Shown: positions 1 through 5,628, counted from the first letter of the stretch. The stretch is 11,976 bases of DNA from an archaeon (GCA_020052545.1 JAGVOV010000096.1:1-11976), one strand, 5' to 3'. A program made the numbers and translations. Notes: generated by a model from the sequence alone, not told the origin.

Positions 1-1
1 A

Positions 2-694
2 ATATCTGTAAAATTATTTAATGTATATCTCAATGCAGTAATTGGAGATTTAAACAAATACAACTACAAAGAACTATATTTTAAGCAAATATTGAGAGAA
101 ATTTTTGTTACATTGTCTTGTCCGATAAGTTGGAATAGTTTCACAAAAACAACTGAAATAAAATCCCATAATACCGTACAAGAGTATATTACTGCGCTTG
201 AAGAGTTATATGTTGCAAATATTTCTTATCGGTGTTCAATACATGATAAAAGAATTCATAATTTTATGAAAAAGGTCTACATTCTTGACCCTTTCTTCTT
301 TCATGCGTTGCACGGCTGGTCAAATGGAAAAACAAATTATTTTGTTAATGCCAAAGAAAACTTGATGAATTTAGAAATCAAAAGCAAAATTGCCGAGGGT
401 GTTGTTTATAATCATTTATGCAGATTAGCATATAGCTTGAACCCTCGTGATTTGTTCGACCCTAAAAGCACAATCTGTTATTATGAAGATAAGAGCAAAA
501 AAGAAGTTGATTTTGTTGTCCTGCACGATGATACATATTATCCTTTTGAAGTCAAATATCAGGCCAGTATATCAAACTCAGACTTCATAGGCTTCAAATC
601 ATTCAATAAAGGAGTATTGATTTCAAAGGATGAGTTAGGCATGTACAGAAATTATGTTAAAATTCCTATATCATTGTTTTTGATGATGGTGTAA
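2..694 (+). CDS. ATP-binding protein, DUF4143-type C-terminal part (5' truncated by window)
   Basis: The reading frame is open from the first bases of the window, so this is the last 230 residues or so of a longer protein; the TTG at 92 is internal. The visible part resembles the C-terminal half of the widespread ATPases that end in DUF4143. It has a helical stretch, then YILDPFFFHALHGW, then EGVVYNHL, and then a PD-(D/E)xK-like core: EVD around 503-511 and EVKY around 548-559, a strand-turn-strand with D, E and K in the usual spacing. The P-loop ATPase half lies outside the window. The role of the family is poorly defined; the nuclease-like fold does not prove nuclease activity. The gene is very AT-rich (a sampled 60-base line is 30% G+C, against about 45% in the polymerase genes), which suggests recent acquisition. 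The next gene starts 2 nt after the stop, so the two are probably co-transcribed. Confidence 0.7.
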   Translation: MSVKLFNVYLNAVIGDLNKYNYKELYFKQILREIFVTLSCPISWNSFTKTTEIKSHNTVQEYITALEELYVANISYRCSIHDKRIHNFMKKVYILDPFFFHALHGWSNGKTNYFVNAKENLMNLEIKSKIAEGVVYNHLCRLAYSLNPRDLFDPKSTICYYEDKSKKEVDFVVLHDDTYYPFEVKYQASISNSDFIGFKSFNKGVLISKDELGMYRNYVKIPISLFLMMV

Positions 695-696
695 CT

Positions 697-1914
697 ATGG
701 TGCATTATTTGATTGAATTTAGGTTTCATGGAAAAGCAAAATATTCAATCAAGGGGATTGCAATAGATTTATATCATAAATTTCATATAAGGACTGAACA
801 GCATCCGCACATCACCCTCACAGGTCCATTCACTACACATGATGAAAAAAAGCTGATAGGTGATTTCAATCGTGCATGTAGTGCTAGCAACCTAATGCGC
901 TTCTCAATTTCAGGTTTCAGTTTCTTTGAAGATGCCCGGACTGTATATGTGGATATCAAACCAGATGAACACCTTGGTATGTTTAGATGGAATCTTTCTC
1001 AGCAATTGGGAGGATATTGCGTATTAACTGATTTTGATAAGAACAGGGACTTCAAATTTCATGCAACAATATCCAATCACGTGCCTCTCCACAAATTTGA
1101 AAGAATCAAAGATTATGTTACAACTTTGCAGACGCCAAAATTTCAGCACGTTATGGTAAGAGCCACTCTTCTAAAAGGAGGCATCATTCTAAGAGAATAT
1201 GACTTTTTACTCAGAAGACCATTAGTCCGAAGATTAGCACTCAACAAGCACATCTATGCCAAGACGATTAATCTACTGGAAGGCCATCTTACAGGGAACT
1301 ATGATGCTAATGAATCCATCAAAGAAGACGTTAATGTACCCAAACCTGGATTTCTGAATAAATTGAAAAGATCATTTACAAAGCCAAGAATATTTTTTAC
1401 TTCCGATCTGCATTTGGATCATGAAAATATCATTAAATACTGTCATCGCCCATTTTTGAATGTAGAAGATATGAACAGAACTCTCGTCAATAATTGGAAC
1501 AACACGATAGAAAAAAATGACCGGGTGTATTTCCTTGGTGACATGAGTTTTGGGAAAGGAAGTAGGAGTGCAGACCATTGGCTGAGTAAACTGAATGGAG
1601 ACATCTACTTTATTAGAGGATTTTCCTACAATGTTTCAGGAGAAAGGAATCAACACGATAAAATTTCCAGAACAAAGAATGTGTTTGACAGCCTAATAAT
1701 CGAACACAATGGCAGGAAATTTTATCTCGTGCATGATCCTGCCAATATTCCTTCAGATTGGAAAGACTGGGCAATTTGTGGGCATCATCACAACAATAAG
1801 TTAGATGAATATCCATTTATTGATAAAAAGAATAAGAGGATAAATGTTTCTACTGAACTCACCAAATTTCGTCCTATTGATATTGATATGCTAATTGGAG
1901 AAATAGAAGACTAA
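697..1914 (+). CDS. fusion of 2H phosphoesterase (2'-5' RNA ligase-like) and calcineurin-like metallophosphoesterase
   Basis: This 405-residue protein has two phosphoesterase domains. Residues 1-175 show the paired HxT motifs of the 2H superfamily, H38-I-T40 (in HPHITLTGPF) and H122-A-T124. Members act on 2',3'-cyclic phosphate or 2'-5' linked RNA ends. A basic linker (about 176-229) follows. Residues 230-400 then resemble the COG4186-type metallophosphoesterases: D237-x-H239, GD at 281-282, H346-D347, GHHH at 362-365 and NVSTE at 383-387. The metal-binding GNHD motif is not intact. After R307-G308 come nine extra residues and then N318-Q-H320-D321, so the motif is interrupted or reshaped. 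A plausible role is stepwise removal of cyclic and then terminal phosphates from RNA or nucleotides; this is inference from the domain pair. It follows the upstream ATPase/DUF4143 gene by 2 nt and shares its AT-rich composition. Confidence 0.8.
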   Translation: MVHYLIEFRFHGKAKYSIKGIAIDLYHKFHIRTEQHPHITLTGPFTTHDEKKLIGDFNRACSASNLMRFSISGFSFFEDARTVYVDIKPDEHLGMFRWNLSQQLGGYCVLTDFDKNRDFKFHATISNHVPLHKFERIKDYVTTLQTPKFQHVMVRATLLKGGIILREYDFLLRRPLVRRLALNKHIYAKTINLLEGHLTGNYDANESIKEDVNVPKPGFLNKLKRSFTKPRIFFTSDLHLDHENIIKYCHRPFLNVEDMNRTLVNNWNNTIEKNDRVYFLGDMSFGKGSRSADHWLSKLNGDIYFIRGFSYNVSGERNQHDKISRTKNVFDSLIIEHNGRKFYLVHDPANIPSDWKDWAICGHHHNNKLDEYPFIDKKNKRINVSTELTKFRPIDIDMLIGEIED

Positions 1915-2068
1915 TTTCTGGACTTGACACACTTGACAGGGCGGACACAAAGTATTTATCTGAGCTATGCTTACTATTTTCTATCCAGATAAAACTATAA
2001 AGATAGAAACAGATATTCATCTGCAGCTATGTAAACGGTCCATCCGCTAACAACGATTTTGGCGAAAG

Positions 2069-2086
2069 CGTTACAATTTAGTAACG
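2069..2086. repeat. inverted repeat upstream of a TATA-like box (possible operator)
   Basis: CGTTAC and GTAACG form a perfect 6-bp inverted repeat around a 6-nt AT spacer. It ends 4 nt before the TATA-like box at 2091-2098, where a BRE or regulator site would lie. An operator role is inference only; the palindrome is short. Confidence 0.3.
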
Positions 2087-2090
2087 GAAA

Positions 2091-2098
2091 TATAAATT
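2091..2098 (+). promoter_or_regulatory. TATA-like box TATAAATT with no long gene downstream
   Basis: The box would place a transcript start near 2120. The only reading frame there is an ATG at 2118 giving 12 codons before a TAA at 2154-2156, which runs into the 3' end of the convergent GreA-like gene. It may be a remnant promoter, a short antisense RNA promoter or chance in AT-rich DNA. Confidence 0.25.
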
Positions 2099-2109
2099 TT
2101 TCGTTTTGA

Positions 2110-2127
2110 TATCACTTATGAGTGATA
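2110..2127. repeat. perfect 7-bp inverted repeat with 4-nt loop
   Basis: TATCACT and AGTGATA flank a TATG loop. It lies 23 nt beyond the stop codon of the minus-strand GreA-like gene, and on that strand it is followed by TCAAAACG rather than a T-run, so it is not a clear terminator. On the minus strand the A-T tract before it reads as five T residues. It could mark the 3' end of that mRNA. Confidence 0.3.
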
Positions 2128-2149
2128 AAAATATAGTGAAGAAATTAAA

Positions 2150-2635
2150 TCAATAAATCCTGTTCACCACAAGCTCAAACTTTCCTGCCGGCACCTTATA
2201 TTGCGCTTTCTCATGAACTTTCTTTCCCATCAATGATTTCGCTATCGGTGTCTCTGGCGATATGACTGTGACTTCACCGAAACTCATCGGGACAGAAATC
2301 CCATTGCCGCCGGGAAAAATAAGATAATACCTTTTCTCAGAGCCCAATATGGCCTCGACCAAAGAGCCTTTGGCGACCTCCCCATTGGAAGCTGTATTGG
2401 TCCTTCTAGCTTCCTTCAGCACATTGAGCCTGACAGCTATGTTGCTCCCATAGCAGGAAAGGTCATGCTCCATCTTTGTTGTCGGAGCCTGATCATCGGG
2501 ATCGAGCCTTTCAGCGCCGTCATCCATCCCTTCGGCATGATTCTTATAATGGCTTATGGAATCATTGATGCCATACTGCATGGCGCGCAGAACTTCTTTT
2601 ACGACAAGTCCTTTGTCAACCTTTTCATTTCCCAT
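2150..2635 (-). CDS. GreA/GreB-family transcript cleavage factor-like protein
   Basis: This 161-residue protein has a C-terminal FKBP-like domain of the GreA/GreB type (about residues 86-161). Diagnostic stretches are YYLIFPGGNGI (103-113), VTVISPETPIAKSLMGKKV (122-140) and a final strand KFELVVNRI. The N-terminal half (1-80) is mostly helical with an acidic centre (D38, D39, E42, D45, D47, D48), where GreA carries the coiled-coil tip. It matches the bacterial GreA/B-like proteins of about 150-160 residues better than classical GreA. Known Gre factors enter the polymerase secondary channel and stimulate RNA cleavage. Archaea normally use TFS, so a bacterial origin by transfer is likely (inference). 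The start is supported by a TATA box 23-31 nt upstream, giving a leaderless mRNA. Confidence 0.75.
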   Translation of the reverse strand: MGNEKVDKGLVVKEVLRAMQYGINDSISHYKNHAEGMDDGAERLDPDDQAPTTKMEHDLSCYGSNIAVRLNVLKEARRTNTASNGEVAKGSLVEAILGSEKRYYLIFPGGNGISVPMSFGEVTVISPETPIAKSLMGKKVHEKAQYKVPAGKFELVVNRIY

Positions 2636-2657
2636 TCTCCGGTGGGAAATTGATGCC

Positions 2658-2666
2658 TTTAAAAAA
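2658..2666 (-). promoter_or_regulatory. TATA box for the GreA-like gene
   Basis: On the minus strand this reads TTTTTTAAA, centred 27 nt before the ATG at 2635. That spacing places the transcript start at or next to the start codon, so the mRNA is probably leaderless. A GGAGA lies directly against the ATG with no spacing and is unlikely to act as a ribosome binding site. Confidence 0.55.
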
Positions 2667-2704
2667 GTTCACTTTCCGATAGTATATTGCTTTGGCAGAT
2701 AATC

Positions 2705-2712
2705 TTTTTATA
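2705..2712 (+). promoter_or_regulatory. TATA box for the 64-residue protein gene
   Basis: TTTTTATA occupies -29 to -22 relative to the ATG at 2734, the same position as in other units here, and predicts a leaderless mRNA. It stands back to back with the GreA-like promoter in a 98-bp divergent interval. Confidence 0.55.
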
Positions 2713-2733
2713 CTCGTGAATCAATGATGCCTC

Positions 2734-2928
2734 ATGGACCCCTTAATCTGGAGATTCCTTGAAGAAGGATATCAAGAGCACCCTCTGAAGAAGGAGATGC
2801 GCCTCTTCCTCGAGAGGCACGAGAGGAAAGAGCTTGAGATCCTTTGGCAGAACTACACATTGAAGCAGGCAGAAGCAGAAGAGATACTTGAGCAGTACAA
2901 CGACCTTAAATCCAAGCTGAAGAGATAG
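2734..2928 (+). CDS. small helical charged protein, function unknown
   Basis: This 64-residue protein is not recognised. It is rich in Glu, Lys and Leu, with an aromatic start (MDPLIWRFLEEGY) followed by what looks like two amphipathic helices, about 17-40 and 43-63. No Cys, signal peptide or membrane segment is seen. Its size and helical hairpin character would suit a small binding or regulatory protein, but nothing in the sequence fixes a partner. Evidence that it is real comes from the well-placed TATA box, codon use like the neighbours, and tight packing: the convergent GalT-like gene ends 1 nt beyond its stop. It is divergent from the GreA-like gene across 98 bp, so the two could share regulation. 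Confidence 0.6.
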   Translation: MDPLIWRFLEEGYQEHPLKKEMRLFLERHERKELEILWQNYTLKQAEAEEILEQYNDLKSKLKR

Positions 2929-2929
2929 A

Positions 2930-4108
2930 TTAGGCGGCCCTTCTATAATGGTTCCTTAGGTGCTTTGCCGTCTCATGGGAAAATGAGGTTATAGCAAATA
3001 TATTCTCGCCGAGCTCAAAGAATGCTGGGGTCTCAAAACGTGGCATAAAATGAAAATGCATGCGCATCGCAGTATCTCCATGATTGAAGCGGGCCTGGTG
3101 CATCACCACATTAAGGCCTTTAACATAAAGATCTTTTTCGTATGAATGGAAGATGCCAAGCATCGACCTCGCCACAGAGATCCTCTCATCTCTTTCCATC
3201 TCGAGTATCGTGGCTGCGCCACTTTTCGGGAAGACAATCATCTCATGCGCAAACTGCTGCGCATAAGGGGCAGCTATCACGACATGCTCATCTTCATAAG
3301 AGACAAGGTCAAGCCTCCTCAATGTCTGGATATAGAGGTCAAATATATTTACGCCATGGGTCAGCATCATATAATCAGCTTTGCTCGCTTCATGGTCAGA
3401 TCTTGTCAGCATGTCATCATCAACAGTCATATCCTGGCCGTGGAAATGAAACTGCGTTGACCCGCCCTTCTTTCCTAGCACATCATGGTTGATGCCAGAA
3501 GCAACACCATCATTGCCTTGGTTCTTCCTTGTCCTGTGGATCCTGTATCTAGATTCCATGAAATTCTCCATGTCTTCGTAAGTCAGGCTTGAAAAATTCG
3601 TCTTATGTGTAGTAAAGACAAGCAGACTATGGCCCTCCTTAGATGGCATCTTGTTGGTAAAAGCATATGGATGGCCGTTCATGCCTCCAATATTGGCACC
3701 ATCTTTCGGTATCCCAAGGTCAGTCATCACATTTTTTGGTTCACATGTCTTTTCTATGTTGTTGGGATAGCAAAAATCGCAGTTTTCAATGTCAGCGTGC
3801 AGCCTTTCTTCGCTATCATCAAGCAAGGTTTCAAGATTGCCTTTCACCAACCCCATGGCCTCAGAGGCTGTAAATCCTTTTTCCTCCACCAGATGTTTAA
3901 GCATCCCTTCTATAACTTTGACTGAGTAAAGTTTCCCATTGTTGGGCCTGCCCATCCTGTTGACAGCAATGACTGATGTGTAGCTGCCGAACAATGGCTC
4001 TTTTCTCCGTAGCTTCCTGTTGGCATCTATAATATCATCCTCAGAAACAGGGCTAGGTAACCAAAGGTCGCTAAGCAGTCCCTTATCCGCCACTTCAATT
4101 GTAGTCAT
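2930..4108 (-). CDS. galactose-1-phosphate uridylyltransferase-like protein (HIT superfamily)
   Basis: This 392-residue protein keeps the landmarks of GalT, the HIT-superfamily enzyme that moves UMP between UDP-glucose and galactose-1-phosphate. A CxxC (C110, C113), H168 in a TTHKTNFSSL segment like the GalT SPxH motif, and H221 fit the GalT zinc site. H221-F-H223-G-Q225 matches the catalytic HxHxQ, with H223 as the likely nucleotidylated residue. The C-terminal MHFHF (H351, H353) resembles the second metal site. Flanking sequence is divergent: the usual Pro between the catalytic histidines is Phe, and residues 1-100 are not recognised. The substrate could be another sugar phosphate or a nucleotide (as in ADP-sulfurylase/phosphorylase relatives). 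No other sugar gene lies nearby. It is divergent from the nitroreductase and convergent with the 64-residue gene. Confidence 0.7.
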   Translation of the reverse strand: MTTIEVADKGLLSDLWLPSPVSEDDIIDANRKLRRKEPLFGSYTSVIAVNRMGRPNNGKLYSVKVIEGMLKHLVEEKGFTASEAMGLVKGNLETLLDDSEERLHADIENCDFCYPNNIEKTCEPKNVMTDLGIPKDGANIGGMNGHPYAFTNKMPSKEGHSLLVFTTHKTNFSSLTYEDMENFMESRYRIHRTRKNQGNDGVASGINHDVLGKKGGSTQFHFHGQDMTVDDDMLTRSDHEASKADYMMLTHGVNIFDLYIQTLRRLDLVSYEDEHVVIAAPYAQQFAHEMIVFPKSGAATILEMERDERISVARSMLGIFHSYEKDLYVKGLNVVMHQARFNHGDTAMRMHFHFMPRFETPAFFELGENIFAITSFSHETAKHLRNHYRRAA

Positions 4109-4129
4109 TCAGTGGTCCCTTGTGTATAC

Positions 4130-4137
4130 CAATATGC
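4130..4137 (-). promoter_or_regulatory. possible TATA box for the GalT-like gene
   Basis: On the minus strand GCATATTG occupies -29 to -22 from the ATG at 4108, the position used by the other promoters here, though its sequence is weak. An alternative is CTATTTAAG about 55 nt upstream of the ATG, which would give a leader of roughly 25-30 nt. Confidence 0.35.
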
Positions 4138-4199
4138 CTAATGCCATTATTTTCCTTACTTAAATAGTTTTTGGTGTTTAAATGCAAGGTTCATAACAC

Positions 4200-4207
4200 T
4201 TATAAAG
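4200..4207 (+). promoter_or_regulatory. TATA box for the nitroreductase gene
   Basis: TTATAAAG lies at -29 to -22 from the ATG at 4229, predicting a leaderless mRNA. No Shine-Dalgarno-like sequence precedes the ATG. Confidence 0.6.
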
Positions 4208-4228
4208 AGCCAAGACAACCCTTCCAGA

Positions 4229-4828
4229 ATGGAATTCAAGGATATTGTCATGAAAAGATATGCCACAAAGAGCTTCAATGGAGAAAAGATCCCAAAAGAG
4301 AAAGTTAATCAGCTCCTTGAGATAATAAGGAATGCTCCATCATCAAGCAACTTCCAGCCTTGGAAGATAATGGTAATAGAAGACCAGGCAACTAAGGAGA
4401 AACTGGCGCCTGCGGCATACAACCAGAAACAGATAACGACATGTTCCCACTTATTGGTGTTTTGCGTCGATACTGACTTGAAAGGCAAGATAGCTTTGGT
4501 AGAAAAAGCCATGGCCAAGAACGGAGCAAGCCCTGAAGCAATCAAAGGCTTCATCGATTATCTCAATGGCCATGAAGCGAAGATGACGCCGGAGAAGAGG
4601 CTGCCCTGGGCCCAGCGGCAATTGTATCTGGCTTTGGGCAATGCTTTGAACGGAGCAAAATCACTAGGATTTGATTCTTGTCCAATGGAAGGCTTTTCCT
4701 CAGAAGAATTCAGCAAGATATTGAACCTGCCCAGCAACATTGTGCCGACGGCATTATGCCCGATAGGCTTCGCTAACGACACACCAAGGCCAAAGTTCAG
4801 GCTCCCGAAAGAAGATATCTTCTTCTAA
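4229..4828 (+). CDS. nitroreductase family FMN-dependent oxidoreductase
   Basis: This 199-residue protein matches the NfsB/DrgA-like nitroreductase fold in length and motifs. R10-YATKSF is the RxxxRxF-like FMN phosphate contact. APSSSNFQPWKIMVI (36-50) is the classic APSSxNxQPW segment. LALGNALNGAKSLGFDS (134-150) with CPMEGF (151-156) is the conserved helix and FMN-binding loop near the C-terminus, followed by a closing PRPKFRLPKED. Family members are homodimeric flavoenzymes that use NAD(P)H to reduce nitroaromatics, quinones or flavins; the natural substrate here is unknown. The gene has its own promoter. Its stop overlaps the stop of the convergent Cys-rich gene by 2 nt. No frameshift or missing key motif is seen. 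Confidence 0.9.
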   Translation: MEFKDIVMKRYATKSFNGEKIPKEKVNQLLEIIRNAPSSSNFQPWKIMVIEDQATKEKLAPAAYNQKQITTCSHLLVFCVDTDLKGKIALVEKAMAKNGASPEAIKGFIDYLNGHEAKMTPEKRLPWAQRQLYLALGNALNGAKSLGFDSCPMEGFSSEEFSKILNLPSNIVPTALCPIGFANDTPRPKFRLPKEDIFF

Positions 4829-5007
4829 CAGCTGTGCTTCTCGCCAGGATTAAAATGTTTCTTGCACTTACTGCAGAACATCCTTTTTGCTAGAGGCTTG
4901 CCGAACAGCTCGCAGCTCTTCGCGCCGCAAGTCTTCGCTCCGCCTTTCCACTGTTCCTCGGTAGCGATGCCATGGCAGCTTCCCGTGCATACATAATGTA
5001 TCTCCAT
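4825..5007 (-). CDS. 60-residue Cys-rich putative zinc-binding protein
   Basis: The frame opens at 5040, but the ATG at 5007 is preferred. It follows an AAGGTGAG ribosome binding site and avoids overlap with the upstream gene. The protein begins MEIHYVCTGSCHG and has seven cysteines: C7, C11, C27, C32, C45, C48 and C60, with H51 and H58 near the end. C7-x3-C11, C27-x4-C32 and C45-x2-C48 look like knuckles for one or two zinc ions. Small proteins opening with a similar YxCTGSC segment occur in archaea and bacteria, but their function is not established. It ends tail to tail with the nitroreductase and follows the 151-residue gene by 4 nt, so those two form one operon. An electron-transfer or metal-storage role beside the flavoenzyme is conceivable but unsupported. 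Confidence 0.7.
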   Translation of the reverse strand: MEIHYVCTGSCHGIATEEQWKGGAKTCGAKSCELFGKPLAKRMFCSKCKKHFNPGEKHSC

Positions 5008-5010
5008 ATT

Positions 5011-5018
5011 CTCACCTT
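5011..5018 (-). promoter_or_regulatory. ribosome binding site that fixes the Cys-rich start
   Basis: On the minus strand AAGGTGAG precedes the ATG at 5007 by 3 nt. It overlaps the TGA stop of the upstream gene (5012-5014), a typical internal-operon arrangement. The same sequence and spacing precede rpoH on the other strand. Confidence 0.6.
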
Positions 5019-5467
5019 GACTTCTTTTTTGTAGCTTCAATAACCTGTTTTATCCAGTCAAATTCAACCTCTTCAGGCCTCTTCTCTGGTTTCATTTCTT
5101 TCTTCTCGGTCTTGCTTTGCGAAGCAAAGTCTGCTGAACTTTGTTCAGCTTTGTCTTCCTTCTTCACTTCTTTGATCTCGATTTCCTTGCTCAGGTTGTC
5201 GACAAGCTTGTCAAACTCATTCAGCGGTTTTTTGTCATCTTCGCCCTTCTCATTCTTCTTGTAATCAGTCTTCTTCAGCTCAAATTCCTCGGTTTTCCTC
5301 TCTTCAAAAGTCTTACCATCTTCCTTCTTCGCATTAGAGTCATAAGTCGCAGAGCTATAGACCTTGCCGGGCGCCGTGTTGCTCTCATATCCAGCTCCAG
5401 ACTTGCCGCCATGATAATCGCATTCGCATCTGTCGAACTTGATCTGGCCGTTGTAGTGCTCTGACAT
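5012..5467 (-). CDS. charged Lys/Glu-rich protein with N-terminal CxC, function unknown
   Basis: A longer frame begins at 5488, but the ATG at 5467 is preferred because a TATA box lies exactly -29 to -22 from it; the 5488 start would sit at that box. The resulting 151 residues start MSEHYNGQIKFDRCECDYHG, with C14 and C16 plus H4 and H19 as a possible metal site. A Gly/Ser/Tyr-rich stretch (20-45) leads into a long Lys/Glu/Asp-rich region with no hydrophobic core (46-130), probably disordered. A last helix around 128-150 contains VEFDWIKQVIEATKK. No signal peptide or membrane segment is seen. It is not recognised as a known family. It is the first gene of a two-gene unit with the Cys-rich protein, and both have clustered cysteines, so they may share a metal-related role (inference). 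Confidence 0.6.
   Translation of the reverse strand: MSEHYNGQIKFDRCECDYHGGKSGAGYESNTAPGKVYSSATYDSNAKKEDGKTFEERKTEEFELKKTDYKKNEKGEDDKKPLNEFDKLVDNLSKEIEIKEVKKEDKAEQSSADFASQSKTEKKEMKPEKRPEEVEFDWIKQVIEATKKKSR
5114..5149. repeat. two adjacent perfect hairpins inside a coding region
   Basis: CTTTGC-gaa-GCAAAG (5115-5129) and GCTGAAC-ttt-GTTCAGC (5133-5149) are perfect 6- and 7-bp inverted repeats with 3-nt loops, 3 nt apart. They lie in the disordered part of the 151-residue gene, where protein constraint is low. They may fold in the mRNA. Confidence 0.45.
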
Positions 5468-5488
5468 GGCAATAAAGGAAGCAATCAA

Positions 5489-5496
5489 CTATATAA
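5489..5496 (-). promoter_or_regulatory. TATA box for the minus-strand two-gene unit
   Basis: On the minus strand TTATATAG occupies -29 to -22 from the ATG at 5467. This supports both a leaderless mRNA and the shorter start of the 151-residue protein. Confidence 0.6.
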
Positions 5497-5515
5497 CTTT
5501 TGTGAAAACGAAAGA

Positions 5516-5523
5516 TTTATATT
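5516..5523 (+). promoter_or_regulatory. upstream promoter P1 of the tRNA-RNA polymerase unit
   Basis: The sequence AAAGATTTATA (5511-5521) has an A-rich BRE-like part and a TATA box. By the spacing seen at neighbouring genes it would start transcription near 5545. No reading frame begins there, so it is read as the distal of two promoters for the tRNA and rpo genes. Confidence 0.45.
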
Positions 5524-5599
5524 CAACCTTCCCCAAAGGCGAATTATTGGTAATTGGATTTATTTGGAAAGCACTGTTTCTTTGAACTAGTTAGAAAGA

Positions 5600-5607
5600 T
5601 TTATAAA
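5600..5607 (+). promoter_or_regulatory. proximal promoter P2 of the tRNA-RNA polymerase unit
   Basis: TTTATAAA sits in a second copy of the 11-bp sequence AAAGATTTATA (5595-5605). It predicts a start at about 5629, 88 nt upstream of mature tRNA-Asp. An ATG lies exactly at 5629 but hits a TAG after three codons, so a non-coding leader is more likely than a gene. Confidence 0.55.
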
Positions 5608-5628
5608 CCAGCAAAAAATCCAATACAT

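Larger units (their letters stand above)
1915..2149. other. non-coding interval with short repeats
   Basis: No credible gene is seen in these 235 bases, which separate the AT-rich pair from the GreA-like gene. The interval contains a short tandem of ACTTGACA (1922-1929 and 1931-1938) and an imperfect direct repeat of the type ATCTG(C)AGCTATG (1958-1969 and 2019-2031). Two perfect inverted repeats and a TATA-like box are listed separately. It is close to the point where base composition changes. Confidence 0.5.

Noticed and set aside
3142..3492. Plus-strand reading frames inside the GalT-like gene
   Set aside because: They are opposite-strand shadows of a gene with clear HIT-superfamily motifs and show no protein features of their own.
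5468..5488. Upstream ATG (5488) for the charged protein
   Set aside because: It would place the start codon at the TATA box; the ATG at 5467 has that box at the expected distance.
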